Source: a bacterium
Lineage (GTDB): Bacteria > Bdellovibrionota_G > JALEGL01
NCBI GenBank assembly: GCA_022763185.1
Contig: JALEGL010000005.1
Coordinates: 1-64,000, forward strand
Direction of reading: 5' to 3'
Length of the DNA: 64,000 bases
Numbering within the stretch: position 1 is the stretch's first letter; every line of letters starts with the position of its first letter. Below are positions 44,356 through 53,236 of the stretch, piece after piece. Below the pieces are notes generated by a model. It had not been told where the DNA came from and searched no databases. It saw only the letters and a list, made by a program, of their open reading frames with translations. The position numbers and the translations under genes were made by a program.

Positions 44356-45801
44356 CTATTTATTTGCCCGGCCGTAAACATCTTCAAGGCGAACAATATC
44401 ATCTTCACCAAGGTATCTTCCATATTGAACTTCTATCAAATGCAAAGCTTCCTTCCCTGTATTTTCAAGACGATGAGATGCTTCTTTAGGAATATATACT
44501 GATTCATTTTCTTTTAAGATTTTTTCTTCATTGTCAATGGTAACCAACGCAGTTCCACTGACAACGGTCCAATGTTCTGAGCGGTGATGGTGATATTGAA
44601 GAGATAGCTTGTGGCCTGGGTTGACAATAATACGTTTGACTTGATGTTTCTCACCTTGATCAACACTTTCATACGATCCCCAAGGTCTATGGACTATTGC
44701 AGGTTTTTTATACTCATCTCTATCGGACTGCTTCAGTTGCTCAGCAATACTTTTAACCTTCTGAGCTTGACTTTTTGTTGCAACCAATAAGGCATCTTTG
44801 GTATCAATAACAATACTTTCTTCTAAGCCTATAACTGCAATTAAGCGATCATGCCCATGGACATAGGTGTTTTTGGTATCTTCTGTAAAAACATTGTTGT
44901 TGTTTTTAATATTTCCATCTTCATCTGCACGTGCTGTTGATAAGTCAGAGATCGCATTCCATTCACCGACATCGCTCCAGTCAAAGGCAGCTTTGATGAC
45001 AATAGCATCAGATGTATTTTCCATAACAGCATAGTCAATTGAAATTGATGTACATTGAGAAAAACTATTTTGCTCAGGGTGAATAACCTTATTGTCTTGT
45101 TTAGCCTTATCCATAGCTTGTTTTGAGTTTTCAACAATGTCTGGGTGAAACTGTGCTAGCTCTTTTATATAACTGTTTGGTGTAAACATAAACATACCAC
45201 TGTTCCAAACATAGTTATTGGTCTTTAAAAACTCTTCAGCCGTTTCTAAACTGGGCTTTTCTTTAAAGTTTTTGATCTTAAACCCATGATCTGTTTCAGA
45301 ACATTGTTCCCCACACTCTATGTAACCATAACCTGTATGTGGAGATTTTGGCTCAATCCCCATGGTGACCAATTGATCTTTTTGAGCATAACTTACGCCT
45401 TCAAGGACTGTTTGATTAAAAAGTTCTTTTTGAATAATTTTATGATCAGATGGCATCACAAACATACAAGCGTCACTATCCTTATCCATTAAACTTTGTG
45501 CGGCCAGCGCAATAGCGGGCGCAGTATTTTTAGCTTCAGGCTCTAAAATGATCGCTGTATAATCCAAGCCTATGGCATGTATTTGACTTTTAAGAAGATG
45601 TTCAAACCTTTGATTAGAAATAATGATCGGTGGAGCATAGATTTCTCTATTGGAAGTAAGTTCAAGGGTTTCTTGCAACAAACTTTTATCAGAAAAAAAA
45701 TTAATAAACTGCTTGGGCAAATCTTCTCTAGAAACCGGCCATAGACGCGTTCCTGAACCTCCGCATAAGATCACAGGATATATTTTACTTAACTTTGACA
45801 T
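44356..45801 (-). CDS. manC: Mannose-1-phosphate guanylyltransferase / mannose-6-phosphate isomerase (ManC type)
   Basis: Bifunctional enzyme that makes GDP-mannose. N-terminal pyrophosphorylase motif GGSGTRLWPVSR and KEKP signature; central MPSDHKI; C-terminal cupin isomerase with RPWGSYE, HHHRSEHW and the VYIPKEASHR segment. 481 residues, full length. I start at the ATG at 45801, with AAAGAGAG upstream; a TTG is three bases before it. Supplies mannosyl donor for the adjacent GT4 enzymes. Confidence 0.95.
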   Translation of the reverse strand: MSKLSKIYPVILCGGSGTRLWPVSREDLPKQFINFFSDKSLLQETLELTSNREIYAPPIIISNQRFEHLLKSQIHAIGLDYTAIILEPEAKNTAPAIALAAQSLMDKDSDACMFVMPSDHKIIQKELFNQTVLEGVSYAQKDQLVTMGIEPKSPHTGYGYIECGEQCSETDHGFKIKNFKEKPSLETAEEFLKTNNYVWNSGMFMFTPNSYIKELAQFHPDIVENSKQAMDKAKQDNKVIHPEQNSFSQCTSISIDYAVMENTSDAIVIKAAFDWSDVGEWNAISDLSTARADEDGNIKNNNNVFTEDTKNTYVHGHDRLIAVIGLEESIVIDTKDALLVATKSQAQKVKSIAEQLKQSDRDEYKKPAIVHRPWGSYESVDQGEKHQVKRIIVNPGHKLSLQYHHHRSEHWTVVSGTALVTIDNEEKILKENESVYIPKEASHRLENTGKEALHLIEVQYGRYLGEDDIVRLEDVYGRANK

Positions 45802-45862
45802 CAACGCTCTCTTTAAATGATTCTTTGTTCAACACTTTGACTTTTCCCCCATAGCAAAAGCT

Positions 45863-46690
45863 TTACTTAGCTGGTGTGCTTTTTTTGGCGTCCTCATTTT
45901 TTTTGTTGCTTGCTTCAGGCTTAATGCTCGACTCAAGCTTCTCTTCCTCTGCATTGGATACTAGCGATTTTTCTTCTTCCTTATTTTTAACTGGCTTTTT
46001 TTTAGGTTTTGTCGCCTCTTTTAATAAAATAAAATCATCATAATCCGCTATGGCATGACCTTTCTTGATGCGCTCTGAATCAGTTAAAATACCAAATGCC
46101 ATGGGGCTTTTCACTTTATCGGTTTCAAAGTATTTTTGATAATCTGCCAATACATCTCTTTCTTCGGTAATCCACTCTCCCATACCATCTTTTCCTGATC
46201 GAATCACAATCAAAACCTGTGGATTTTTTCCGGTTTTATAAACATGCTCTCCTACAGGCTCATTTTCTGCCCAGACATATTTTATGGTTTGAAAACGCAA
46301 TGGGATCAAACTTTTTCTAAAAATAATATAAACTGAAGCCGCACTGTTGTTGGGCTTTGATAATGGCTTACCGCCTTTTGGGTGCTGATGCACACGCCAA
46401 CGCCAGGACATAATAGGTCTATATTTTAAACTCCAACCTTTAATTTTAAAGGCAGCCACTGCCTTTTTCTGACTGTCCGCATGCAAAAATAAATTGTTAT
46501 CTTCTTTAACAATAGAGTAGATATCTTCAGCTTCACCTTTTATGTTAGAGACATGCCAACCATTAAAATCTACTTTGCCAACACTTTGTCTTTCAAAATC
46601 CTCTAAAATTATTTTTTCTTGCGCCCACGCGCTCACTGCTAGAAATAGGACTACTAAACTCTTTAAAATATGTATTTTTTTAAACATCAT
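45863..46690 (-). CDS. DUF3047 domain protein, exported
   Basis: Protein of 275 residues with a signal peptide to about AWAQ (residue 23). The DUF3047 core spans about 27-220: WRWRVHQHPKGG, SAASVYIIFRKS, and the final HAIADYDDFIL. The C-terminal 45 residues are a Lys/Glu-rich low-complexity tail, likely disordered. DUF3047 folds as a beta-sandwich like carbohydrate-binding modules but no enzyme activity is known. Located between manC and a GT4 gene, so a cell-envelope polysaccharide connection is possible. Confidence 0.8.
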   Translation of the reverse strand: MMFKKIHILKSLVVLFLAVSAWAQEKIILEDFERQSVGKVDFNGWHVSNIKGEAEDIYSIVKEDNNLFLHADSQKKAVAAFKIKGWSLKYRPIMSWRWRVHQHPKGGKPLSKPNNSAASVYIIFRKSLIPLRFQTIKYVWAENEPVGEHVYKTGKNPQVLIVIRSGKDGMGEWITEERDVLADYQKYFETDKVKSPMAFGILTDSERIKKGHAIADYDDFILLKEATKPKKKPVKNKEEEKSLVSNAEEEKLESSIKPEASNKKNEDAKKSTPAK

Positions 46691-46696
46691 GCGTGA

Positions 46697-47887
46697 TTAT
46701 CCCAACTTTCTGTTTTTTTGCAAAGGAACAGTCAGATTTAGCAAATCTTTATATACGTCTATCACTACCTGATTGACCTGATCCCATTGCTTGGTTTTAG
46801 CATAAGCCAATGCTTTTTCTTTTAAGTTTTGCCTTTTGTTTAAGTTTACAACAAGTTCCTGAATACTAGCTGAATAGGCTTGGATATCATCTTGAGAAAA
46901 AATATAGCCGGCTTGTGATGCTTTAACAATTTCCTGACATCCTCCCTGATTTGAAACCATTGCAGGGCAACCACTGGCCAAAGCTTCTTGGACAACTTGA
47001 CCAAAGGTTTCCGTGGTGGAAGGAAAAAATAAAACATCCGCACTGGCATAATATTGCCCTATTTTTTCTGGCTTGATGCTGCCAAAAAAATGCGCTTTGG
47101 GCATTTGATTTTTTAAAGCCTCTTTAGCTGGACCATCGCCAACAAAACAAAATTTAATTTTTTTAAACAGTTCTGGCTTGTGTAAAGACAAATCATCGTA
47201 GACTTTTCTAATGCATTCAAGGTTTTTGTACCAAACCATGCGCCCGACGTATAAGACATAAAACTTATCATCCCCACCCCAGCTTTGTCTCAACGTAACA
47301 TTTCTTTTATCCGGAGAAAATTGTTCCTCATCTATGCCTCTACTCCATATTTTTAAGGCATGATTTTCTTTGCTTTTGTCCAGTCCAGTAATACCGTGAC
47401 TTAACAGTTCATCTTGAATAATTTTAGTAGGGGTAAAAACGGCGTGACATTGATTGTAATGCTGTCTTAGTTTTTTCCACAACCAGTTCTGTAAAAACCC
47501 TAACTTGTAATACGGCAAGTAAGATGGAAAATGCGTATGAAAAGATGCCAGTAAAGGAATATCATGCTTTTTGGCATATTTGGCTGCACCATGTCCGGTT
47601 AAATCAGGTGTAGATACATGAATAATATTAGGCTTAAATTGTTCTAAAGCTAAGCGTACTTTTTTAGAAAAAAAACCAACCTTGTACTCTGGATAGAAAA
47701 ATATTGGAATAGATGTCACTTCAAATACGGAAAGGTGAGAAGAATCAAACTTATCCACACAAGGAGAAAAAACCATATGCTCAATACCTTGCTTACTGAG
47801 GCTTTTGGACAGTTGAATAAGAGAACGTGCACTCCCATCTGATTTTTCCTTAAACATGCCCGCAAAAATTGCAACTCTCGGTTTCAT
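46697..47887 (-). CDS. Glycosyltransferase family 4, alpha-mannosyltransferase-like
   Basis: GT-B enzyme of 396 residues. N-terminal FAGMFKEKSDGSARSL; central HVSTPDLTGHG and ASFHTHFPSYLPYY; C-terminal VGRMVWYKN and the FPSTTETFGQVVQEALASG block with the E-x7-E pair. This arrangement is that of the GDP-mannose-dependent alpha-mannosyltransferases such as MgtA and PimB relatives. It lies upstream of the DUF3047 gene (six bases apart) and manC in one minus-strand unit. Acceptor may be a glycolipid; not known. Confidence 0.85.
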   Translation of the reverse strand: MKPRVAIFAGMFKEKSDGSARSLIQLSKSLSKQGIEHMVFSPCVDKFDSSHLSVFEVTSIPIFFYPEYKVGFFSKKVRLALEQFKPNIIHVSTPDLTGHGAAKYAKKHDIPLLASFHTHFPSYLPYYKLGFLQNWLWKKLRQHYNQCHAVFTPTKIIQDELLSHGITGLDKSKENHALKIWSRGIDEEQFSPDKRNVTLRQSWGGDDKFYVLYVGRMVWYKNLECIRKVYDDLSLHKPELFKKIKFCFVGDGPAKEALKNQMPKAHFFGSIKPEKIGQYYASADVLFFPSTTETFGQVVQEALASGCPAMVSNQGGCQEIVKASQAGYIFSQDDIQAYSASIQELVVNLNKRQNLKEKALAYAKTKQWDQVNQVVIDVYKDLLNLTVPLQKNRKLG

Positions 47888-47950
47888 GAGCGTTTCATAA
47901 CGTTTTTTTGCCCTGAATAACAGAAAAAAACCTCAACTTATCCACAACCG

Positions 47951-47983
47951 AGTACCCATAGGTATGTCATACCTATGGGTACT
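47951..47983. repeat. REP-like palindrome, copy 3
   Basis: Perfect palindrome with 15-base arms (47951-47965, 47969-47983) and a GTC loop. Arm AGTACCCATAGGTAT is identical to the left arm of copy 1. It lies in the divergent spacer between a glycosyltransferase gene and a small exported-protein gene, thus upstream of both, unlike the other copies which are at gene ends. Confidence 0.9.
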
Positions 47984-48114
47984 AGTACATAATCTCTTAC
48001 CCTTTCCCATCACTGAAAGCTGATCAGTACGTAACACCTTTAAACCCCATTAATATTACTTATGGGCAAATTTATCTATCGACACAAAGCATTGTTTCTT
48101 GTAAATCCATTTAA

Positions 48115-48483
48115 ATGAAATTATTAGTCACACAGTTTGTCTTATTTTTTGTTGTCTTGCTGCTTTCCTCTAACTTACTGGCTAACCCTAACATACAGAC
48201 TGTAAGTTTATCTTGTTCAATAAAATTTGATGATAAATTTGACTTTGATATTGTTGGAGCCACAATGGTATTGGCCCATGGAATCGCAGTTGTTACTGAA
48301 GAAGGTAACGATTGTCCTTCTGATATCAAGTTTGAGATAATCAAAAATGACTATACATCAGGACAGTTAATCAATGGCAAAAACAGTGCTTGTCTCTATA
48401 AATTTGAAGCATTGTTAGCTTCACCAAGAGATCCTGAAAGTTCACTTAATTTCACAGGTACTCTCGAGTGCTCTGTTTTTTAG
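48115..48483 (+). CDS. Hypothetical small exported protein
   Basis: Protein of 122 residues with a signal peptide to about LLAN (residue 23). Mature part of about 99 residues has Cys at about 33, 67 and 93 and near the end (LECSVF) and looks beta-rich. I recognise no family. It is isolated between palindrome copy 3 and a minus-strand acetyltransferase gene. The overlapping minus-strand frame at 48111-48344 lacks these features. Confidence 0.5.
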   Translation: MKLLVTQFVLFFVVLLLSSNLLANPNIQTVSLSCSIKFDDKFDFDIVGATMVLAHGIAVVTEEGNDCPSDIKFEIIKNDYTSGQLINGKNSACLYKFEALLASPRDPESSLNFTGTLECSVF

Positions 48484-48516
48484 AATAAGAAAAGTTCAAG
48501 GTACAACGAACTAAAA

Positions 48517-49023
48517 TTAAGTTTGTATTTTGAGTTGCATGGGAATGCCACTGACCATGGAACCGCCTATTTCTTCTTTCACCCTTGGTCCTGTTTGTTC
48601 AAAACCCATTTTTTTGTAAAAGCCTAAAGCCGTTAAAGATGAATCCAACTTAATGGCATTGATCCGATTCTCCTTGGAAATTTGTAGCATGGCCGCAATC
48701 ATTTTTTTCCCAAAGCCCATCCCAATAATATCTGGATGAAAATACAATGCCGCTAGATCTGCGCATTTTTCTTTTTTGTTTAAGATCAAACAGCCTATAC
48801 CTTTGATATCACGTGTGATTTGATCTTCTACAACCCAAACCCAATGCTTATCAATAGCATTAGACCATTTTTTATAATCAAAGGGTCTTTGTCCCCAGCC
48901 TGCAACTTCTTCTTTGCCATGCGCATGAATGCATACATTCATAATGGAATACATATGCACATCATGAATGGCTTGTTCATCACCATGCTTGGCCTTACGA
49001 ATTTGATAATTTGCTGCATGCAT
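48517..49023 (-). CDS. GNAT-family N-acetyltransferase
   Basis: GNAT acetyltransferase of about 168 residues: acetyl-CoA-binding loop GMGFGKKMIAAML and the C-terminal LDSSLTALGFYKKMGFEQTG segment are clear. I chose ATG 49023 as start; a TTG at 49035 directly follows the YraN stop. It is the last gene of the run hisS-aspS-rnhB-yraN. Substrate unknown. Confidence 0.85.
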   Translation of the reverse strand: MHAANYQIRKAKHGDEQAIHDVHMYSIMNVCIHAHGKEEVAGWGQRPFDYKKWSNAIDKHWVWVVEDQITRDIKGIGCLILNKKEKCADLAALYFHPDIIGMGFGKKMIAAMLQISKENRINAIKLDSSLTALGFYKKMGFEQTGPRVKEEIGGSMVSGIPMQLKIQT

Positions 49024-49035
49024 ACTTTTCGTCAA

Positions 49036-49413
49036 TCACAGTCCATCCATATCGTCAATGGCATAGGCATAATGTTCAATACAAGACTGTTGATGTGGCT
49101 GATAAACCACTAAATCAAATTGCACCGTGTAATCACAATACTTTGGATGATGCATTAAAAAAAATTGCGCCAAGCGAATCAATTTTTGTTTCTTATGCCA
49201 GTTAAAATGAACTTTGGGTGATATGCTTGTGTGCGTTCCAGACTTTACTTCTACAATCAGGAGGGTCTTTGCCTTATGCATGATCAAATCAATTTCACCC
49301 AAAGGGCAGCGATAATTTTTATAGAGCAGCTTATACCCTTGTTTTTGCAAAAACTTCTGCGCTTGCTCTTCTCCCAGAGCACCTAAGGTTTTTCTATTTT
49401 GAATTTTAAACAA
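49036..49413 (-). CDS. YraN/UPF0102 family endonuclease-like protein
   Basis: Small Holliday-resolvase-fold protein of 125 residues. Motifs GEEQAQKFLQKQGY, then YRCPLGEIDLI and VEVKSGT supply the nuclease-type catalytic Asp, Glu and Lys. Family function is unproven, though it almost always lies next to rnhB, as here (12 bases downstream of it). Confidence 0.9.
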   Translation of the reverse strand: MFKIQNRKTLGALGEEQAQKFLQKQGYKLLYKNYRCPLGEIDLIMHKAKTLLIVEVKSGTHTSISPKVHFNWHKKQKLIRLAQFFLMHHPKYCDYTVQFDLVVYQPHQQSCIEHYAYAIDDMDGL

Positions 49414-49425
49414 AAAGTATTCTGA

Positions 49426-50058
49426 TCAACGTTTCAATTGAAAACTCTTTCTATGCAATGGGCTCATCCCGTGCTCTACAATGGCTTGCTTGTGCACAGT
49501 TGTAGCGTAGCCTTTGTGCTTAATAAAATCATAGAGGGGATACTCTTCATGATACTGACGCATCATTCTGTCTCGAGTTACTTTAGCAATAATGGATGCT
49601 GCGCCAATGGATATACAGCGGTCATCACCTTTGGTTAAGGTGTATTGCTTGATATCCGATTTAAAAGGAATATGCCCATCCACCAAACATAAATCTGCTT
49701 GTTGTTTTAAGTTGCTCACCGCAATCTGCATGGCATACAAACTGGCTTGTAAAATATTCATAGTATCTATGCTAGATGCATCAACAATGCCAACAGCATA
49801 ATCAATGTAAGGTAAGGCAATTAAGGTATCAAATAGTGCTTCACGTTTTCTTTCGGCAATCTTCTTAGAGTCTTTGATATCATACAATAGCTCAAGAGGT
49901 TTTTGCTTAAAACACACTGCCGCAGCAACCACTGGCCCAGCCAAGGCACCTCTCCCCGCTTCATCCACACCGGTAATGTGACTGAAATTCATGGTTTGAA
50001 AATACTCCTCTAGAGCATAATACTTCTCTGGGCGGTGATGTTGTTGCTCAAATCTCAT
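49426..50058 (-). CDS. rnhB: Ribonuclease HII
   Basis: Removes ribonucleotides and RNA primers from DNA-RNA hybrids. GVDEAGRGALAGPVVAAAV (about 30-48) carries the Asp-Glu pair, with LVDGH and ASIIAKVTRD providing further acidic residues. 210 residues. The N-terminus has about 25 residues before the family core. An adjacent double palindrome (50074-50134) separates it from aspS. Confidence 0.93.
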   Translation of the reverse strand: MRFEQQHHRPEKYYALEEYFQTMNFSHITGVDEAGRGALAGPVVAAAVCFKQKPLELLYDIKDSKKIAERKREALFDTLIALPYIDYAVGIVDASSIDTMNILQASLYAMQIAVSNLKQQADLCLVDGHIPFKSDIKQYTLTKGDDRCISIGAASIIAKVTRDRMMRQYHEEYPLYDFIKHKGYATTVHKQAIVEHGMSPLHRKSFQLKR

Positions 50059-50073
50059 TCTTCTCTTTCATCT

Positions 50074-50096
50074 CAAAAGCTAAAATTTAGCTTTTG
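50074..50096. repeat. AT-rich perfect palindrome next to REP copy 4
   Basis: Two 11-base arms (50074-50084 and 50086-50096) with a single-base center. Sequence of the arm: CAAAAGCTAAA. Its last base is the first base of REP copy 4, so two hairpins lie side by side between rnhB and aspS. May be part of a termination or processing structure. Confidence 0.8.
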
Positions 50097-50134
50097 AAAG
50101 TACCTAAAGGTACCGGCTACCTTTAGGTACTTTC
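50096..50134. repeat. REP-like palindrome, copy 4
   Basis: Perfect 17-base arms (50096-50112, 50118-50134) with a CCGGC loop. The core GTACCTAAAGGTA is related to copies 1-3 but the loop differs and the arms extend by GAAA/TTTC. It begins six bases downstream of the aspS stop (minus strand), so it is in the position of a 3' stem-loop. Confidence 0.85.
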
Positions 50135-50139
50135 TGGGT

Positions 50140-51915
50140 TTATTTGGCTTTACGCACATGCAAATGCAACTCATCTAAGCTTTCTTGAGGCACTTGTGCT
50201 GGTGCTTCGCACATCAAGTCACTGGCATTTTGTGTTTTTGGAAATGCAATTACATCGCGGATGGCCTGAGTCTCCGATAAAATCATGGCCATGCGATCCA
50301 AACCGAAAGCAATACCACCATGGGGTGGCGTACCATACTTTAAAGCTTCTAAGAAAAAGCCAAATTTTAAGTTTGCCTCTTCTTCACTGATATTCAATAC
50401 ATCAAACACCTTGGCTTGCATTTCACTGTCATGAATACGAATCGAACCACCGCCAATTTCATAACCATTGAGTACCAAGTCATAAGCTTTGGCTTTAAGC
50501 GTATCCAAGGTTTTTTCAGACAACTCTTGTCCTGCTTCCAATTTTGGGTGCGTAAACGGATGGTGCATGGAAAAATAACGCCCGGCTTCTTGGTCGTATT
50601 CAAACATGGGAAAGTCTGTGATCCACACAAAAGCATGTTCTTTTTCTGGAGCAATCTCTAAACGAGCGATGCACTCTTTTTTAATCACACCCAAGACTCT
50701 GCGCGATACATCGGCTTTATCTGCAACCAGTAAACCTAAATCACCCTCTTTAAGCTCCAAGGCTTTGGCCATGCTCTGCATTTCTTCTGAACTTAAAAAT
50801 TTTTCTACAGAGGAACTTAAGCCTTCTGGCTTTTGTCTGACCCACACCATGCCTTTGGCACCATGATCTTGTGCCATTTTAACCAATTGGTCGACCTGAT
50901 TTCTGGATATGACATTGCCGCCTGGGATTCTTAGGCCCCTGATTTCACCTTGACTTGCAACAACTGATTTAAAAACATTAAACTCTGTCTGTTCAAATAC
51001 TGAATTTAAATTTTTAAGCGGCATACGCCAGCGCAAATCTGGCTTATCTGATCCATACTCTTCCATGGCTTGTGCATAAGTCATACGCTCGAACTGTGCT
51101 TCTGGAATAGCCTTATTTAAAACGCTATCCCATACACACGCCATCATTTTTTCAATCAAATTAAAAATCAGGTCTTCATGGGCAAAACTGATTTCCATAT
51201 CCAACTGAGTAAACTCGGGCTGTCTATCTGCCCGTAAATCTTCATCTCTAAAGCAGCGCGCAATTTGATAATAACGATCAAAACCTGAGACCATCAACAG
51301 TTGTTTGAACAACTGTGGCGACTGAGGCAAAGCATAAAAACTGCCCGGATGCACTCGACTGGGCACCAAATAGTCTCTGGCTCCTTCTGGTGTAGCTTTG
51401 GTTAAAATAGGGGTTTCTATCTCTAAAAAATATTCTTCATTTAAAAAATTTCTCAAAGCATGGTTTAATTTGTGACGGAGAACCAAATGCTTTTGCAAGC
51501 CGTCTCTACGCATATCCAAATAGCGGTACTTTAAACGCACACTCTCACTGACATCACTGTCTTCATTGATAGGAAACGGTGGTGTTTTGGCTTTGGATAA
51601 AATATTGAGCTCATGGGCATAAACCTCAATCTCACCGGTAGGCATATTTTTATTCACCATACCCTCTAAACGTAAAAAAACCTTACCTTGCACAGCAATC
51701 ACATCCTCATGCCGTAAAGCCTCTGCTATACCATGCGCCTCTTTATTGTGTTCAGGGTTAAAAACCAACTGGGTAACACCATAACGATCTCGCAAATCAA
51801 TAAAAATAACTCCGCCATGATCCCGACGTCTGTTAACCCAACCGGTTAAACACACCTCCTGATCTTTATCTTTTCCAGTCAATTGGCCACAATTATGGCT
51901 TCTATAGTTTTGCAT
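50140..51915 (-). CDS. aspS: Aspartyl-tRNA synthetase
   Basis: Class II synthetase of 591 residues with the bacterial build: N-terminal OB-fold anticodon-binding domain (GWVNRRRDHGGVIFIDLRDR), catalytic core with motif 2 (YYQIARCFRDEDLRADRQPEFTQ-like), GAD insertion (about 290-420) and motif 3 (GIAFGLDRMAMIL). Whether it is discriminating or not cannot be told. The ATG overlaps the end of hisS by 14 bases. A REP-like palindrome follows the stop. Confidence 0.97.
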   Translation of the reverse strand: MQNYRSHNCGQLTGKDKDQEVCLTGWVNRRRDHGGVIFIDLRDRYGVTQLVFNPEHNKEAHGIAEALRHEDVIAVQGKVFLRLEGMVNKNMPTGEIEVYAHELNILSKAKTPPFPINEDSDVSESVRLKYRYLDMRRDGLQKHLVLRHKLNHALRNFLNEEYFLEIETPILTKATPEGARDYLVPSRVHPGSFYALPQSPQLFKQLLMVSGFDRYYQIARCFRDEDLRADRQPEFTQLDMEISFAHEDLIFNLIEKMMACVWDSVLNKAIPEAQFERMTYAQAMEEYGSDKPDLRWRMPLKNLNSVFEQTEFNVFKSVVASQGEIRGLRIPGGNVISRNQVDQLVKMAQDHGAKGMVWVRQKPEGLSSSVEKFLSSEEMQSMAKALELKEGDLGLLVADKADVSRRVLGVIKKECIARLEIAPEKEHAFVWITDFPMFEYDQEAGRYFSMHHPFTHPKLEAGQELSEKTLDTLKAKAYDLVLNGYEIGGGSIRIHDSEMQAKVFDVLNISEEEANLKFGFFLEALKYGTPPHGGIAFGLDRMAMILSETQAIRDVIAFPKTQNASDLMCEAPAQVPQESLDELHLHVRKAK

Positions 51916-53197
51916 CCATACCTACCTTATTTTCATCTTTTAAAACTTGTTCCCGTAAAAAGTCTATGCCCAAATTGTATTCAATTTCTTTTTGCTCTTT
52001 ACTCATAAAATTTTTAAACAAAACCGTATCATTCTCTAACTCTTGATCACCCAGAATCAATACATACTGTGGATCCAGTTTAGCCACCGCCCTTAAACCT
52101 GACTTCATGCTTGTTTTATCAAATACAACATCAATTTTCATGGCTTTGGCCCAGTCCAATTGCCGCAAAGACCAAGCCAAATGATTGGCCTTAGCTTGCG
52201 CTTTCTCACTCAAGGGCAACACAACGCATTGTTTTTGTTTTTCTGATGCCGCCATTTGACTGATCATCAACAAACGTTCCATGCCCATGGCAAAACCAAC
52301 GGCTGGGATGTCTTGCCCTGCAAAAGACTGAATTAAATTATTGTAGCGGCCGCCGCCGCCAACTGCGTTTTGGCTCCCCAAACCCTGAGCTATAACTTCA
52401 AAAGCGGTATGTGTGTAATAATCCAAGCCCCTAACAATCCGAGTATTGATCTCATAAGGAATTTGCATTTGACTCAGTTGCGCTTGAACTTGATCAAAAT
52501 GAACTTTACACGCGTCCGTTAAATGGTCCAACATGACTGGAGCATCTTGCATGATGTCTTGGGTTTTTGTATCTTTAGAATCAAAAATCCGCATCGGGTT
52601 ATCTTGCATTCTTTGCCGTGACGTCGCATCCAAATCTGCCTCATATTTTTGTAAATAATTGAGTAAGGCTTCTCTGTACTTTGGTCTACAGGTTTCATCA
52701 CCAAGGCTATTGAGCATGATTTTAGGCGAAGGAATGTTAAGTTTTTGACAAATTTGATAAAGCATTGAGATCACTTCTGCATCAACGCCCGGTGCATGAC
52801 TGCCAAAATACTCTACCCCCATTTGATGAAACTGCCGAAAGCGCCCTTTTTGTGGTCTTTCCCGTCTAAACATAGGGCCCATGTAATATACTTTTTGTGG
52901 GCTTTTTTGTGCCAAAAGCTTGTGCTGCATCAAAGCTCTTACCGTTCCCGGTGTTCCTTCTGGCCGTAAACTAATGGCGTCACCGTTTTTATCTTCAAAG
53001 CGGTAAAATTCTTTTTGTACAATATCGCTCTGTTCACCGGTAGACTTGATGAATAAATCTGCGTTTTCTAGAACAGGAGTTCTTATCTCACTATAGCCAT
53101 AATTATGGGCAATATCTCGCAATACCTGCTCCAAACGTTGCCAATTTTCTACTTCACCAGGCAATACATCTGGCATGCCTTTTAAACTTTGAATCAT
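51902..53197 (-). CDS. hisS: Histidyl-tRNA synthetase
   Basis: Class II synthetase of 431 residues. LRPEGTPG (motif 2 region, about 77-84), RRERPQKGRFRQFHQ (about 111-125), GLDYYTHTAFE (about 260) and the C-terminal anticodon-binding domain. Full length. Overlaps aspS, an arrangement common in Firmicutes and several other phyla. Confidence 0.97.
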   Translation of the reverse strand: MIQSLKGMPDVLPGEVENWQRLEQVLRDIAHNYGYSEIRTPVLENADLFIKSTGEQSDIVQKEFYRFEDKNGDAISLRPEGTPGTVRALMQHKLLAQKSPQKVYYMGPMFRRERPQKGRFRQFHQMGVEYFGSHAPGVDAEVISMLYQICQKLNIPSPKIMLNSLGDETCRPKYREALLNYLQKYEADLDATSRQRMQDNPMRIFDSKDTKTQDIMQDAPVMLDHLTDACKVHFDQVQAQLSQMQIPYEINTRIVRGLDYYTHTAFEVIAQGLGSQNAVGGGGRYNNLIQSFAGQDIPAVGFAMGMERLLMISQMAASEKQKQCVVLPLSEKAQAKANHLAWSLRQLDWAKAMKIDVVFDKTSMKSGLRAVAKLDPQYVLILGDQELENDTVLFKNFMSKEQKEIEYNLGIDFLREQVLKDENKVGMDAKL

Positions 53198-53236
53198 CGT
53201 CGTACAGTCCTAACTAAAAACAATAAAATAAAACTA

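Noticed and set aside
48111-48344. Minus-strand frame opposite the small exported protein at 48115
   Set aside because: No signal sequence or ribosome site, and the plus-strand protein has a clear signal peptide.
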